Shown here in pieces: positions 7,558-15,844 of a DNA stretch of 64,000 bases; the first letter of the stretch is position 1; the number at the start of each line of letters is the position of its first letter. A program made the position numbers and the translations under genes. The DNA lies in NCBI GenBank assembly GCA_002356435.2, contig AP018040.2, positions 2,232,001-2,296,000 of the forward strand, written 5' to 3'. A model generated the notes under the pieces. The model worked only from the letters and a program-made list of their open reading frames with translations. It was not told the origin of the DNA and did not search any database. This DNA comes from Petrimonas sp. IBARAKI (GTDB lineage Bacteria; Bacteroidota; Bacteroidia; Bacteroidales; Dysgonomonadaceae).

Positions 7558-8925
7558 CAATAGTTCGTTAAAAATATAGTTTGGAGTCAAGCAGCACTTG
7601 CTGCAAACTCAATGAGTTCCTTGACAAGTTTATCATTTAATCTTCTGTTCGGTTTAATGCCGGACACGCAAATAAATCGTTCAAGCAAGTAGGCGTTGTG
7701 TATCATCGTTTTACATGATGCCATCGAAAAAGGAATACCTCTTTCCCTTGCCAGCACCTTTGCCAGGTTGACCGAGGTAAGAGATGCATTAAAGTTGAAC
7801 GATAGCTTTGCTACGTCCCTTGCCTGCGATTGCATCAGTCCTGTGAAGCCTTTGGCATCCCTGAAGCAAAACTCGATCTGAAAACGGGTGCGGTAAAATT
7901 CTATAACATCTTTTCCACTCATCTCAGGATTGGTAGAGAAGAACAGTTTGGGATTTTTCCCATCCTTGGAATACCAGATGACAAGCCTGACCATCTGTTT
8001 AAATGATTTGGAATAGGCTATCAAGGTGTAGAGATCACCGTTATCAATATTGATCTTTTGCACTCTGGTTGTATTCAGGTTGGCCATGTCAATCTTTCCG
8101 TCGTAGAGTTTAGGCCTGCCTTTCTTGCCTGTCGGTTTCTGCAGTGTTGGATAATAAAGTGCGGCGTCATCCCTGAAACGGCTGACCAGATCAAACTTCA
8201 TCTCTTGCAGACCCGTAACGAAGTTGTTCTTTGCGAAGTAGGCATCAGCAACCACGTGACGGCTTGCCCGATGGAGTTTCTCCTGCATCGATTTAAGGAC
8301 CAAAAGGTACCAGCCAATCAGGTTGGCATCACGACTCTCCAGGGTTTGACGGTCCGGAGTCTGAACGGCCTGTAGGTTGATGCAATCCTTGTTGTCGACG
8401 TCTATAAGGCCCACTCCCAGGATTTCCAATCCTCTTTTCGCCTGACCGGCTGCACCCGACCAGAAGTAACCAATCCAAGGGGTATTCTTTCCTGATTTGG
8501 ATATATAACTGGGATCAATGGCAATTGCCTTGCGATCTCCGGTTAATACCCTATCAGACAAAGACAAGTTAAACTCCAGCCAATCAAAATCCTTCGAGAA
8601 GTTCTGGCGAAATCGCTGTTCACACGACTTGCCATATCTCCCCAATTGTAGGAAATTAATCCTGCCGGGAATGACCAGATACAAAATAAGCGTCTCCATA
8701 AGGAATGATTTGAAACTTTTGTTTAACTTCGTAGTTAGTTCACCTAGAACATCACTACAGATACCTTTATATTGGTTAAGTATGCTGGTTCTATCCATCT
8801 TTATTAGGCTTTGATCAGCTATAAAGATACTGATAATCAGATACTTAACCATCTTTTTTATGTTAAACTATGTTATGTAAATCATTGAATTTTAATTAGT
8901 TAATTGAATATTTACCGAAGTATTG
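7558..8925 (-). mobile_element. IS4-family insertion sequence (1368 bp)
   Basis: The ends are imperfect inverted repeats: CAATAGTTCGTTAAAAATA inward from the left and CAATACTTCGGTAAATATT inward from the right (16 of 19 identical). Between them is one transposase gene on the minus strand with the IS4 YREK signature. Flanking 7-bp direct repeats mark the target. The element splits a thioredoxin-fold lipoprotein gene in frame-restorable fashion, so insertion is recent relative to sequence decay of the target. Confidence 0.92.
7587..8798 (-). CDS. IS4-family transposase
   Basis: A DDE transposase of about 403 residues from the preferred start 'MDRTSILNQYKG' (an earlier in-frame ATG at 8852 adds 18 residues). 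The triad is visible: Asp in 'AIDPSY', Asp in 'VVADAYFAK', and Glu in 'YRTRFQIEFCFRDAKGFTG', which matches the IS4 signature Y-x2-R-x3-E-x6-K. It catalyses cut-and-paste movement of the element. The frame is open throughout, so the element may be active. It is GC-richer than the genes around it, consistent with a newcomer. Confidence 0.93.
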   Translation of the reverse strand: MDRTSILNQYKGICSDVLGELTTKLNKSFKSFLMETLILYLVIPGRINFLQLGRYGKSCEQRFRQNFSKDFDWLEFNLSLSDRVLTGDRKAIAIDPSYISKSGKNTPWIGYFWSGAAGQAKRGLEILGVGLIDVDNKDCINLQAVQTPDRQTLESRDANLIGWYLLVLKSMQEKLHRASRHVVADAYFAKNNFVTGLQEMKFDLVSRFRDDAALYYPTLQKPTGKKGRPKLYDGKIDMANLNTTRVQKINIDNGDLYTLIAYSKSFKQMVRLVIWYSKDGKNPKLFFSTNPEMSGKDVIEFYRTRFQIEFCFRDAKGFTGLMQSQARDVAKLSFNFNASLTSVNLAKVLARERGIPFSMASCKTMIHNAYLLERFICVSGIKPNRRLNDKLVKELIEFAASAA

Positions 8926-8932
8926 TAAGTAA
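8926..8932. repeat. Target site duplication, right copy (TAAGTAA)
   Basis: Second copy of the 7-bp target, directly after the right IS end. Confidence 0.9.
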
Positions 8933-9104
8933 TACATCCACCACAGCCTTCATTAGGAATAATTATGACAAAATCTATCTTTTCTAATTGCTTTTCTGTA
9001 AAATCGGTTCTTAATTGAATATCGAAACTTTCCATATAATCTTTTTTATTACAGGAAAATCCTATAAGTCCAATTATCATAAGTATGAAAAATTTATTTT
9101 TCAT
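8926..9104 (-). pseudogene. N-terminal part of an IS-interrupted thioredoxin-fold lipoprotein (CGGC)
   Basis: Starts with a lipoprotein signal 'MKNKFFILMIIGLIGFSC', then 'FVIIIPNEGCGGCITY', a CxxC active-site-like motif after a beta strand, and is cut by the IS. As it stands the frame reads ten residues into the IS before a stop (8892). The intact gene would have matched the pattern of propeller followed by thioredoxin-fold lipoprotein seen in the other units. Its start lies 11 nt inside the upstream propeller gene. Confidence 0.85.
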
Positions 9105-10209
9105 TTTTCATTAATTTATAAATTGTAAATAACATGAGGTCTTCATCAGTACTCTCTTTTTGAATATGTAATCCTTTCTGACTGACATGCATTGTGAAAT
9201 TATTACATGGATGACATCTTCCAATATATGTTTCTCCGATTTTCCTTAACTCATTATCTAATATTATAACTGAGATTTCTTTAATCCATTTAGGTATTCC
9301 CTCATATTTAGTTTTCATTTCGGCTATGCGATAATAAACATTGTTAAATTTGTCATATTTAATATCTGAATAACTGTAATTTTCAGTAAAATACTGTGTA
9401 GCTGCTTCTGTATTGACGTATTTCTTTCTTTTTTTTAACGGTGGTATTTTGTCTATTTTTTGACTTCCAGCATAAAATCTTTCGTATGGTTCGAACTTTA
9501 AATTACTTTTATAGATATAATGATCAATAGGGAAGCTAAAAATTAGCATATCATCTATATTATTGTAAGTTGAATATATCCACCTATACAATCCACCTCC
9601 CCAGTTATACTTAAAATATATGTCCGGATAAGATAAATAATAATCAACGTCATTATTTTTTAGATTTATTTTACCACAGATCATTCTATTTAATTTATTC
9701 TCATCATTGTATTCTCCTGAGATATTACCAAAGAAAATTAGATTGTTATTTTTATATATTAATTTTGAAGCACCATGCGGAGGTGCAGGATAATATAGAA
9801 TTTCTTTTTTTACTGGTATTTCGATCCTTTCGTTCAGTCGGGTATTTTGTATTATTATGCTATTGTTATTGTAATCAAATAAAAAAATAGTATCTCCTGA
9901 GATCAGATAAGTACTTATACCTTTGTTCGGTAAGGGAATTACATTTTTTAGATTATTGCTATTATCATAAATAAGAATTTCATTTTTATTCGATAGAAAT
10001 GTAAACAATTCTTTGTCTTCGAGGTATTGTGATGATATTGAAATATCAGAGGTTAAAGAATCTAATTTATAAGATATAGATTCATATTCTTGTAAAGAAT
10101 GATTGTTTGTGTGGTTGGTCTGAGGATTTATATTCACTTTATCGTAATTGCATGATATTAACAATAGCGTAAGCAGCTTTATTAATAATATGATTCTCTT
10201 ATTATTCAT
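9094..10209 (-). CDS. Propeller-type lipoprotein, probably DUF4221-like
   Basis: A 371-residue protein with a lipoprotein signal ending 'LLISC'. It resembles the propellers in length and strand pattern but lacks their usual GQGP/GEY and closing motifs. Features such as 'PAPPHGASKLIYKNNNLIFFGNISGEY', 'YIGRCHPCNNFTMHVSQKGLHI' and 'DEDLMLFTIYKL' recall the DUF4221 family of Bacteroidales; this assignment is by eye. It is strikingly rich in Asn, Ile and Tyr (AT-driven). Second gene of the NVEALA-2 unit, overlapping the next gene by 11 nt. Confidence 0.7.
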   Translation of the reverse strand: MNNKRIILLIKLLTLLLISCNYDKVNINPQTNHTNNHSLQEYESISYKLDSLTSDISISSQYLEDKELFTFLSNKNEILIYDNSNNLKNVIPLPNKGISTYLISGDTIFLFDYNNNSIIIQNTRLNERIEIPVKKEILYYPAPPHGASKLIYKNNNLIFFGNISGEYNDENKLNRMICGKINLKNNDVDYYLSYPDIYFKYNWGGGLYRWIYSTYNNIDDMLIFSFPIDHYIYKSNLKFEPYERFYAGSQKIDKIPPLKKRKKYVNTEAATQYFTENYSYSDIKYDKFNNVYYRIAEMKTKYEGIPKWIKEISVIILDNELRKIGETYIGRCHPCNNFTMHVSQKGLHIQKESTDEDLMLFTIYKLMKNEK

Positions 10210-10325
10210 CTTACTTAAAATTTATTATAAACACTAATTATTTAAAATTCAATGATTATCAATTATTTAATTTTTAGTTTTTTACTAAGTTTGTACTAAG
10301 TATGCAGAATATATCGTTGAGTCCC

Positions 10326-10420
10326 CTCCGATAAGTTTTTTTCGCTAAAAAGTTCCTGAAAATCCTATTGATTTTAAGCGAGTTGTAAGCCACTGAAATT
10401 GGGTTTTGGGGTTTTCGGAG
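10326..10420 (-). other. Nested inverted repeats between NVEALA-2 and its propeller
   Basis: CTCCGA (10326-10331) pairs with TCGGAG (10415-10420), and inside them TTCGCTAAAA (10341-10350) pairs with TTTTAAGCGA (10372-10381) save one mismatch. A related motif, CGATAAGTTTTT, occurs in the inverted repeat at 18363-18419, also just ahead of a propeller gene. Could be an RNA fold in the intercistronic region or a small repeat element. Confidence 0.4.
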
Positions 10421-10473
10421 CAGACTTATTCAAAAAGGGAGTCTTGTTTTTTATTTTATCTATGCAGATAGGA

Positions 10474-10490
10474 TGCCTCAAAAAGAGGCA
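10474..10490 (-). other. Small hairpin just after NVEALA gene 2
   Basis: TGCCTC, five A, GAGGCA: a perfect 6-bp stem 22 nt past the NVEALA-2 stop. No T run follows on the minus strand, so it is not a standard terminator; a role in mRNA 3' end stability or attenuation is possible, as with hairpins behind NVEALA genes 1 and 3. Confidence 0.4.
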
Positions 10491-10511
10491 ACCTATAAGC
10501 ACTGCTTAAAA

Positions 10512-10766
10512 TTACTTTACACAGTCTTTTTTGTCGAACCATGCAGCATTCTCACAAAAATAAACTGTACCATTGGTTGTACAATGTCCGTCGTTTTGAC
10601 CTGGTCGGGTTATACATCCCTGTTCACTTTGAGCTAATGCCTCTACATTATCTAGTACTAGATATGAATAATTAGCTTTATTATTCATACTAAGGTTTAC
10701 TCCGTAACCTGCAGTTACAAGAAATGCAATTGCGAAAATACTGCTTAAAATTGCTTTTTTAGTCAT
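10512..10766 (-). CDS. NVEALA family secreted peptide 2 (4 cysteines)
   Basis: 84 residues: a hydrophobic N-terminal segment (~7-24), a polar stretch, the motif 'LDNVEALAQSE' (NVEALA at 40-45), then a 35-residue cargo with four cysteines ('QGCITRPGQNDGHC', 'VYFCEN', 'KDCVK'). The pattern of conserved leader and divergent cysteine-containing tail matches its four relatives here. It leads a unit with operator copy 2 and leader copy 2 upstream. Mature product and target unknown. Confidence 0.87.
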   Translation of the reverse strand: MTKKAILSSIFAIAFLVTAGYGVNLSMNNKANYSYLVLDNVEALAQSEQGCITRPGQNDGHCTTNGTVYFCENAAWFDKKDCVK

Positions 10767-10803
10767 AATAACGTCTTTTTTGATTTATAAAATACTGTTG
10801 TTG

Positions 10804-10858
10804 TGCCATATCTATCCTTTCAATGGCTCAAGCCCGTAGCCTGTGATGTTTGTCGCTT
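10804..10858 (-). promoter_or_regulatory. Conserved 5' leader with covarying hairpin (copy 2)
   Basis: Second copy of the 55-nt leader (51 of 55 positions as in copy 1). The stem here is GGCU / AGCC around ACGGGCUUG, i.e. one base pair swapped from A-U to G-C with pairing kept. Lies 38 nt before the NVEALA-2 start. A short open frame starting at the conserved ATGGCA would run into the NVEALA start (stop TAA inside ATGACTAAA), but it is not conserved in copy 1. Confidence 0.6.
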
Positions 10859-10973
10859 TTTTCTTCTTTGTCTGCTACCTCCTTTTTTATGTTTGTAAAA
10901 TCATTCAAGTGAAACAAGTTTTTAAAAATAGAACTTCATAATGAATCAGCAATAAATCATAACTCATTTATAA

Positions 10974-11003
10974 CTCATTTCGCTTAATTGTCATGTAATG
11001 AGC
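10974..11003 (-). promoter_or_regulatory. Operator-like inverted repeat, copy 2
   Basis: Minus strand: GCTCATT, 16 nt with CAATT, AAATGAG, then TTATAA and a further ATGAG half-site. Same geometry as copies 1 and 3. It sits about 210 nt before the NVEALA-2 start and about 120 nt past the end of the signal peptidase gene, so it marks a new transcription start inside the locus. Confidence 0.65.
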
Positions 11004-11121
11004 AGTATGTATTGTTGTTCTCTTTATCGGGCACAAAGAAAGCAAGTGCAAATTATTAGAATAAAAACTCATCCTCCTAAAAATAAAGTGTTAAGATTCT
11101 GTCTCAATGCTGACATCCGGT

Positions 11122-12018
11122 TCATTCAATTTTTTTCAGTATTCGCTTCCACCGGATTTTTCCCGAATACGGCTCTTTGGATTTCCAGATAAAGGAAGCC
11201 TTTCCCACAATCAGATCATCGGGGAGCAAGCCCCAATAACGCGAATCCTGCGAGTTCTCCACCTTGTCTCCGCCCATAAAAAAATAATTATGTGAGAAAA
11301 TGTACGATGGAAGAGGAGTAGCATTGTCCCACAACGTATCTTTGCCGAGTGTGAGCGAATAGCCTTTCTCCCACTCGATTATTTTCTTGTATAAAAGGCT
11401 GTTTGTCCTGTCCAACACTATTTTATCTCCTTTTCGGGGGATGTATAGAGGCCCGAAATCCTTGATGTTCCAGTCGAGCGTGCTGTCCCACGGGAAGGCA
11501 TGAAACACGCCGTCGTGCAATTGTTCTTTTGTTGTTCGGCTCAATTGTCGCTCCGCCGCGATGTTCCCGTATCTTTTGCCCGTATCGGCATTTATCACGT
11601 AAAACCCGTTAATTATCCGGAGCGTGTCGCCGGGAACTCCGATACAGCGTTTGATGAAGTATTTTGACATATCCATTTCGATCCTGTCCCAAGTATCGGG
11701 ATGGGGAATATGGAAGACAACCACATCGTTGTTTTTAATGCGGGTATAGCCGGGCGCACGCCGGATGTTTACCTTTTTCCCTTCCACGGCATCGAACAGG
11801 TCGAACAACCGGGCGCCATACGCCAGTTTGTTTACCAGCACATAATCGCCGGGGATGATTGCCGGCTCCATCGAATCGGTGGGGATTCTGTACGAACCGA
11901 AAACGAATACGCGCAGCAGGATGAAACCAAACACCAGAATTGAGCTGTAGTAGAAGATATTCAGCCCGATATTGCCGATTCTTTTTATTACATTTCGTTG
12001 TTCACTTTTCATCTTCAA
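11122..12018 (-). CDS. Signal peptidase I (S26 family), locus-specific
   Basis: A 298-residue membrane-bound Ser/Lys signal peptidase. One transmembrane segment (~20-40) leads into the catalytic Ser49 in 'IPTDSMEP'; the general base Lys123 lies in 'YFIKRCIGVPGD'; the closing box is 'GGDKVENSQDSRYWG', close to the usual GDN.xNSxDSRxWG. The enzyme cleaves after small-x-small sites such as AxA on the periplasmic face. Because it is embedded among five peptides carrying an 'EALA' end to their leader, it may be a dedicated processing enzyme, alongside a housekeeping copy elsewhere. It overlaps the upstream ligase gene by 17 nt. Confidence 0.93.
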   Translation of the reverse strand: MKMKSEQRNVIKRIGNIGLNIFYYSSILVFGFILLRVFVFGSYRIPTDSMEPAIIPGDYVLVNKLAYGARLFDLFDAVEGKKVNIRRAPGYTRIKNNDVVVFHIPHPDTWDRIEMDMSKYFIKRCIGVPGDTLRIINGFYVINADTGKRYGNIAAERQLSRTTKEQLHDGVFHAFPWDSTLDWNIKDFGPLYIPRKGDKIVLDRTNSLLYKKIIEWEKGYSLTLGKDTLWDNATPLPSYIFSHNYFFMGGDKVENSQDSRYWGLLPDDLIVGKASFIWKSKEPYSGKIRWKRILKKIE

Positions 12019-13669
12019 TTTCCTTGCTTTTCAATATTTTCTTTACTTCATCGCGCATCTCATTGATGGCCGTCGAGTGTACCTTGGGTTCTTTTTCCAG
12101 AACCGCATGAGCCGCCCGTTTCATTTTTTGCGGTTGATAGTTGGCGGAATCGGCATAGAGCTTCGTGAGCAGGTAATAGGGATAAATTCTTTCGGGCAGC
12201 AAATATGTCGAGTTTAAATAGCACGTCTCGGCTTCCTTGTATTTTTTCATTTCGTGGTAATTGCGTCCTTTCACGTTGTAAAACATCGGGTCGCAACTCA
12301 ATTGAAGACCACGTGCGAGTATGCTGTCGGCTTTTCCGTATTCCTGCATAGCATTAAGCGCGACAGCATATTCAAAAACAAATTTTTGGTCGTGATTTAA
12401 CCTTGGATAAAGCTGGGCATACCCATCCATCACACTTTGGTATGAGCGCATATTATAGAGAGGACGGATTTTGGTCCACTCTTTTTTTGCTTGGCTATAG
12501 AGTTGCAGTTGTTTCAGACAAAGCAGCGTACAGGCAAAGAGTACAATTAAAAATAAAATAGAATTATAAATGTTTCGCTTTGTTTTTTTCTTTCGATGAG
12601 CTTTCTCTGTTTTTGAAACGCAAACCGAGCCAAGCAGTACCCACATTACCAGAAATTCCCATAAATAATAGGGATAAGAGGCAAAGGCAAAAACGGATAA
12701 TGTTAAAAAACTTCCGGAAGCACCGATTTGTTTGTTTCGTATGCCACTTCGAATGATGAAAACGGTGAGGAGCAAGAACAGGATGCCGCCCAAAACGCCC
12801 TGTTCGAGAAATATTCGCAAGTATTCGTTAAAAGCATATTCGGGACTTCCGGCAACCAACTTTTCGGTTTCGGAACCTATTCCGCTTTTAAAGTAATCCA
12901 TTTGTGCCTGTGCATAAGCGGCGGGAAAACCACCCAAACCCACACCTTTCGCCGGCGATTCTTTGATTGCCAACGCGGTAATTTTCCACATAAACAGACG
13001 ACCGTTGGCGGAGTTTTTTTTTAGGTGGAAAATGCCGTAAATCCCTCCGATAAACAGGACGATCATTATAGCCGTAGCCAAAATAACTCTTGGCGGATTT
13101 CGTTTTTCGATGTTTCTTAACTTCGCAATTGCATTAGTATCAAAAAACAGTACCAATATACACCCAATAATTGCCGCAATCCATGCCGTACGACTCAATG
13201 TGGCGGGAAATACCGACAGAAGAATTATACCGACAGCAAGAAAAACATGTTCTAAAATCTTGTTTTTGTGCCTGAAAACGAGCCAAAAGTGTAACGTCAG
13301 CGGAAAAATCAGGGCGATAAACCCGCCGTAAGGACCTGGATTGAAAAACGAGCCGGTGGTTTTGAACACAAAGTGGCTAGAAGGCAGTAAGTTATAGAGT
13401 TGTCCCAAACCCCAAACACCTTCCACTAAACCCAATATGATAATAGCATAGGTTACTTGCTTTGAGAAAACAGGAAACAAAAAAAAGCACACACGACAAA
13501 TGCACCACAATATACCCAATAGAAAGACAGTATATAATGATACAGGTGCAAGATGTCCCTGATAGTCGTAGTTGACGGCTATCACTACAATAAAGGAAAA
13601 AACTATCAGATCGATAAATATATCGATATTAGTATTTATTAAACGCTTATTTGGATTTATTGCATTCAT
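12002..13669 (-). CDS. O-antigen ligase (Wzy_C) family membrane protein with TPR tail
   Basis: 555 residues. About ten hydrophobic segments in the first ~400 residues include the family-type region 'TGSFFNPGPYGGFIALIFPL' and the periplasmic-loop motif 'GVGLGGFPAAYAQAQ', followed by tetratricopeptide-like helices at the C-terminus ('AVALNAMQEYGKADSILARG', 'YHEMKKYKEAETCYLNS'). Relatives transfer lipid-linked glycans to lipid A or, in PglL-type enzymes, to exported proteins. Position between a transglutaminase-like lipoprotein and a signal peptidase, with no glycan synthesis genes nearby, makes protein or peptide modification a fair guess, but it is not shown. The start directly abuts the upstream stop. 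Confidence 0.88.
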   Translation of the reverse strand: MNAINPNKRLINTNIDIFIDLIVFSFIVVIAVNYDYQGHLAPVSLYTVFLLGILWCICRVCFFLFPVFSKQVTYAIIILGLVEGVWGLGQLYNLLPSSHFVFKTTGSFFNPGPYGGFIALIFPLTLHFWLVFRHKNKILEHVFLAVGIILLSVFPATLSRTAWIAAIIGCILVLFFDTNAIAKLRNIEKRNPPRVILATAIMIVLFIGGIYGIFHLKKNSANGRLFMWKITALAIKESPAKGVGLGGFPAAYAQAQMDYFKSGIGSETEKLVAGSPEYAFNEYLRIFLEQGVLGGILFLLLTVFIIRSGIRNKQIGASGSFLTLSVFAFASYPYYLWEFLVMWVLLGSVCVSKTEKAHRKKKTKRNIYNSILFLIVLFACTLLCLKQLQLYSQAKKEWTKIRPLYNMRSYQSVMDGYAQLYPRLNHDQKFVFEYAVALNAMQEYGKADSILARGLQLSCDPMFYNVKGRNYHEMKKYKEAETCYLNSTYLLPERIYPYYLLTKLYADSANYQPQKMKRAAHAVLEKEPKVHSTAINEMRDEVKKILKSKEIEDEK

Positions 13670-15703
13670 TTAATACCATAAAATCTCTTTATCCCTGTAA
13701 ATAAAAAGCCGTGAACCCTGCCTATTATTTTTATCCTGATGTAATAGGATAAACAGAGCATTTTTCGGAACATCCTTGTATATCATATGTTTGCCAGTCC
13801 CCATTTGCTTTTGAATGGATTGCCATCCATTATTCCAATAAAATAACTCAAACTCAAACTCTTTTTTCAATCCGGAGTCAATATAAGGTGTAAAATCCAC
13901 ACTTGAGATACAATATTCTGCCCCTAAGTCAATATCGATGAAATTCTTATTTAACTCCTTAATATATCCTGTAGACTTATATTCATCAAAAATATAAGAA
14001 ACTTGTTCTCCGTTTTCTATAGAATCAAGAGGGTGAACTAACTTTACGTGATTAATTTTTTTCTCTTTTTTTTCACTATCTCTTTGAAAGAAGGACAAAT
14101 CACTATAAGCCAGGGTTTTACTGGGTAAAGACAAACGAATATATCTGACTGTTCTATTTGAGTATGAACCTATCTTATCACCATATATCTCCACTGAATC
14201 GGGAAAAACACATAGGGTGTCTGATTTCTTAAACGATCGGTCACAACTTCCTTTCACCACAGTCCCGCTGATAATTAGATGGTTAGATAGATTGCTCAGG
14301 AGTGATTGTGAACCATAATGTTTAATACACAAATCCTCAGTATCCTTAAGATCTGAATTAAAATATTCAATTTCACCGGATTCATTTAATAAAAATGGTT
14401 CCCCGGCAGGATTGAGAGATTTATTTATATAATAACAAGGTAAATAAACGATATCCTTTCCCATCCCTTTAAAAACAGCTTTGTTTTTCTTAATCCGCCC
14501 CCACTGTACTGGACGCCAACCGTTTGCACTCCAAACACATAGATAAGCGTAGTAAACATTTTCAGAAAGATTTGATAATGGAACAGAGACATTTGCAGTA
14601 TCAAAATATTCATGAGAAACATCCTTTTTCTTGAAATTTCTGAAAAGTGGGGGAATATCTTCAATATCCACTCTAGTATCGGTAATTGGACCATCAAAAT
14701 AATTTTTGAAAGTGTGCCTGTATATCTTAGGTGCTCTGAAACGCCCATAAATATAATCAAATGTTTTATTGTTATAAATTCGTTTATATTTCCACCTGTC
14801 CTGATCCCAAAAAGGCTCGAATGCAAATGACTCACCGTCTTTGATTAACACATTCCATGAATGATCGTTGTACCTGTTACCCCATGCCGGAACAAAATCA
14901 ATAGCAATGGCCATACCCAACGATGAAAATAATAAAGAATTATACCAACAGCGATTCGTACATAAACCGTGGCGAAGACACTCCAAGGTCGATGCATTTA
15001 AAATAGGAACTTGTATGCCCCAAGATCTCAAATATGTGATGTGCCGGTATTGATACAGTAACGAATCGGCTTCGTCTATCATATCTTTTCCGGGCTGAGT
15101 GAAATATCGCCTTTTGTGTCTGTCATGGAACCTTGTCCTTGCGCTATCAATTACCAAACCGTTCACTCGTCTGTAAGGAAGGATATATTCACAAAACTCA
15201 TCGAAGCTACAATTTTTTGTATATACATTCTCTTGCCACGCACTAAAAGCCAAGTCAATCTCGGAAATTAATTGTTTAGCCGAGATGGTTTCCAAATCCA
15301 ATTGGAAAGGCAGGCTGCGTAATTGAGGATTTCGGGTAGAAAAAGCGTTCCAAAGGCTGTCGATTTTTTGTCCTCTGTCGGCGTTCATGGTATAATTGTA
15401 TTCCTTCGCTAATGCATTATATTCCTCATAGAATGGAGCGCATAAATTTAATATCTCCTTATTTTGAGAAAAAGACCCGTACATATTTGTTATAAGGAAT
15501 CTGGCGGCTTTAAGCTTTAACGTATCGTCCTTATAATGGTTAAAAACCTTTTCCAATTCAGGCCTGTTTGTGCCGGATAATTTTAAGGCATGATGCAATA
15601 GCTTGTTCTCCTTTTGATTACAAGAAGTAATTGTAATCAAAGTTGCCAGTACACAAATCCAAAACTTATGCCGACATTTTCTTAATTGAAATTTTACTCC
15701 CAT
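13670..15703 (-). CDS. Transglutaminase-like lipoprotein
   Basis: 677 residues with a lipoprotein signal ending 'ITITSC'. A helical region precedes a transglutaminase-core segment (~240-320): Cys in 'LRHGLCTNRCWYNSLLFSSLG', His in 'NRYNDHSWNVLI' and a likely Asp in 'FEPFWDQDRW', the spacing expected of the papain-like triad. The C-terminal third is beta-rich, with a stretch ('FIDIDLGAEYCISSVDFTPY') reminiscent of discoidin-like sandwiches. Such enzymes cleave or cross-link peptides through a thioester. First gene of a three-gene unit with the ligase and signal peptidase, stop and start touching (TAAATG). Confidence 0.83.
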   Translation of the reverse strand: MGVKFQLRKCRHKFWICVLATLITITSCNQKENKLLHHALKLSGTNRPELEKVFNHYKDDTLKLKAARFLITNMYGSFSQNKEILNLCAPFYEEYNALAKEYNYTMNADRGQKIDSLWNAFSTRNPQLRSLPFQLDLETISAKQLISEIDLAFSAWQENVYTKNCSFDEFCEYILPYRRVNGLVIDSARTRFHDRHKRRYFTQPGKDMIDEADSLLYQYRHITYLRSWGIQVPILNASTLECLRHGLCTNRCWYNSLLFSSLGMAIAIDFVPAWGNRYNDHSWNVLIKDGESFAFEPFWDQDRWKYKRIYNNKTFDYIYGRFRAPKIYRHTFKNYFDGPITDTRVDIEDIPPLFRNFKKKDVSHEYFDTANVSVPLSNLSENVYYAYLCVWSANGWRPVQWGRIKKNKAVFKGMGKDIVYLPCYYINKSLNPAGEPFLLNESGEIEYFNSDLKDTEDLCIKHYGSQSLLSNLSNHLIISGTVVKGSCDRSFKKSDTLCVFPDSVEIYGDKIGSYSNRTVRYIRLSLPSKTLAYSDLSFFQRDSEKKEKKINHVKLVHPLDSIENGEQVSYIFDEYKSTGYIKELNKNFIDIDLGAEYCISSVDFTPYIDSGLKKEFEFELFYWNNGWQSIQKQMGTGKHMIYKDVPKNALFILLHQDKNNRQGSRLFIYRDKEILWY

Positions 15704-15740
15704 ATCTGCTGATTATTATTTCTCTCTTTGTTTTCCGGGG

Positions 15741-15748
15741 CAAATTTA
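15741..15748 (-). promoter_or_regulatory. Predicted -7 element for the transglutaminase-ligase-peptidase unit
   Basis: TAAATTTG on the minus strand fits TAnnTTTG, 38 nt before the lipoprotein start. A TTTG lies 25 nt further upstream, slightly more distant than the usual 19-21. It implies the modification block can be transcribed apart from the NVEALA units. Confidence 0.5.
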
Positions 15749-15844
15749 TTCCAACTCATTAGCTAAGAACGTACAAACCATTTCTTTTGTATGACGAGGC
15801 CACAACCGCGGCTGACTATTTGTTCAAATGGTAATGTTTCATTT

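Noticed and set aside
10474-10490. Hairpin after NVEALA-2 as a standard terminator
   Set aside because: No T run follows on the coding strand, so it is listed only as a hairpin.
10779-10826. Upstream ORF starting at the conserved ATGGCA in the leader and ending at the NVEALA-2 start
   Set aside because: In leader copy 1 the same ATG is followed by a stop after three codons, so the peptide is not conserved.
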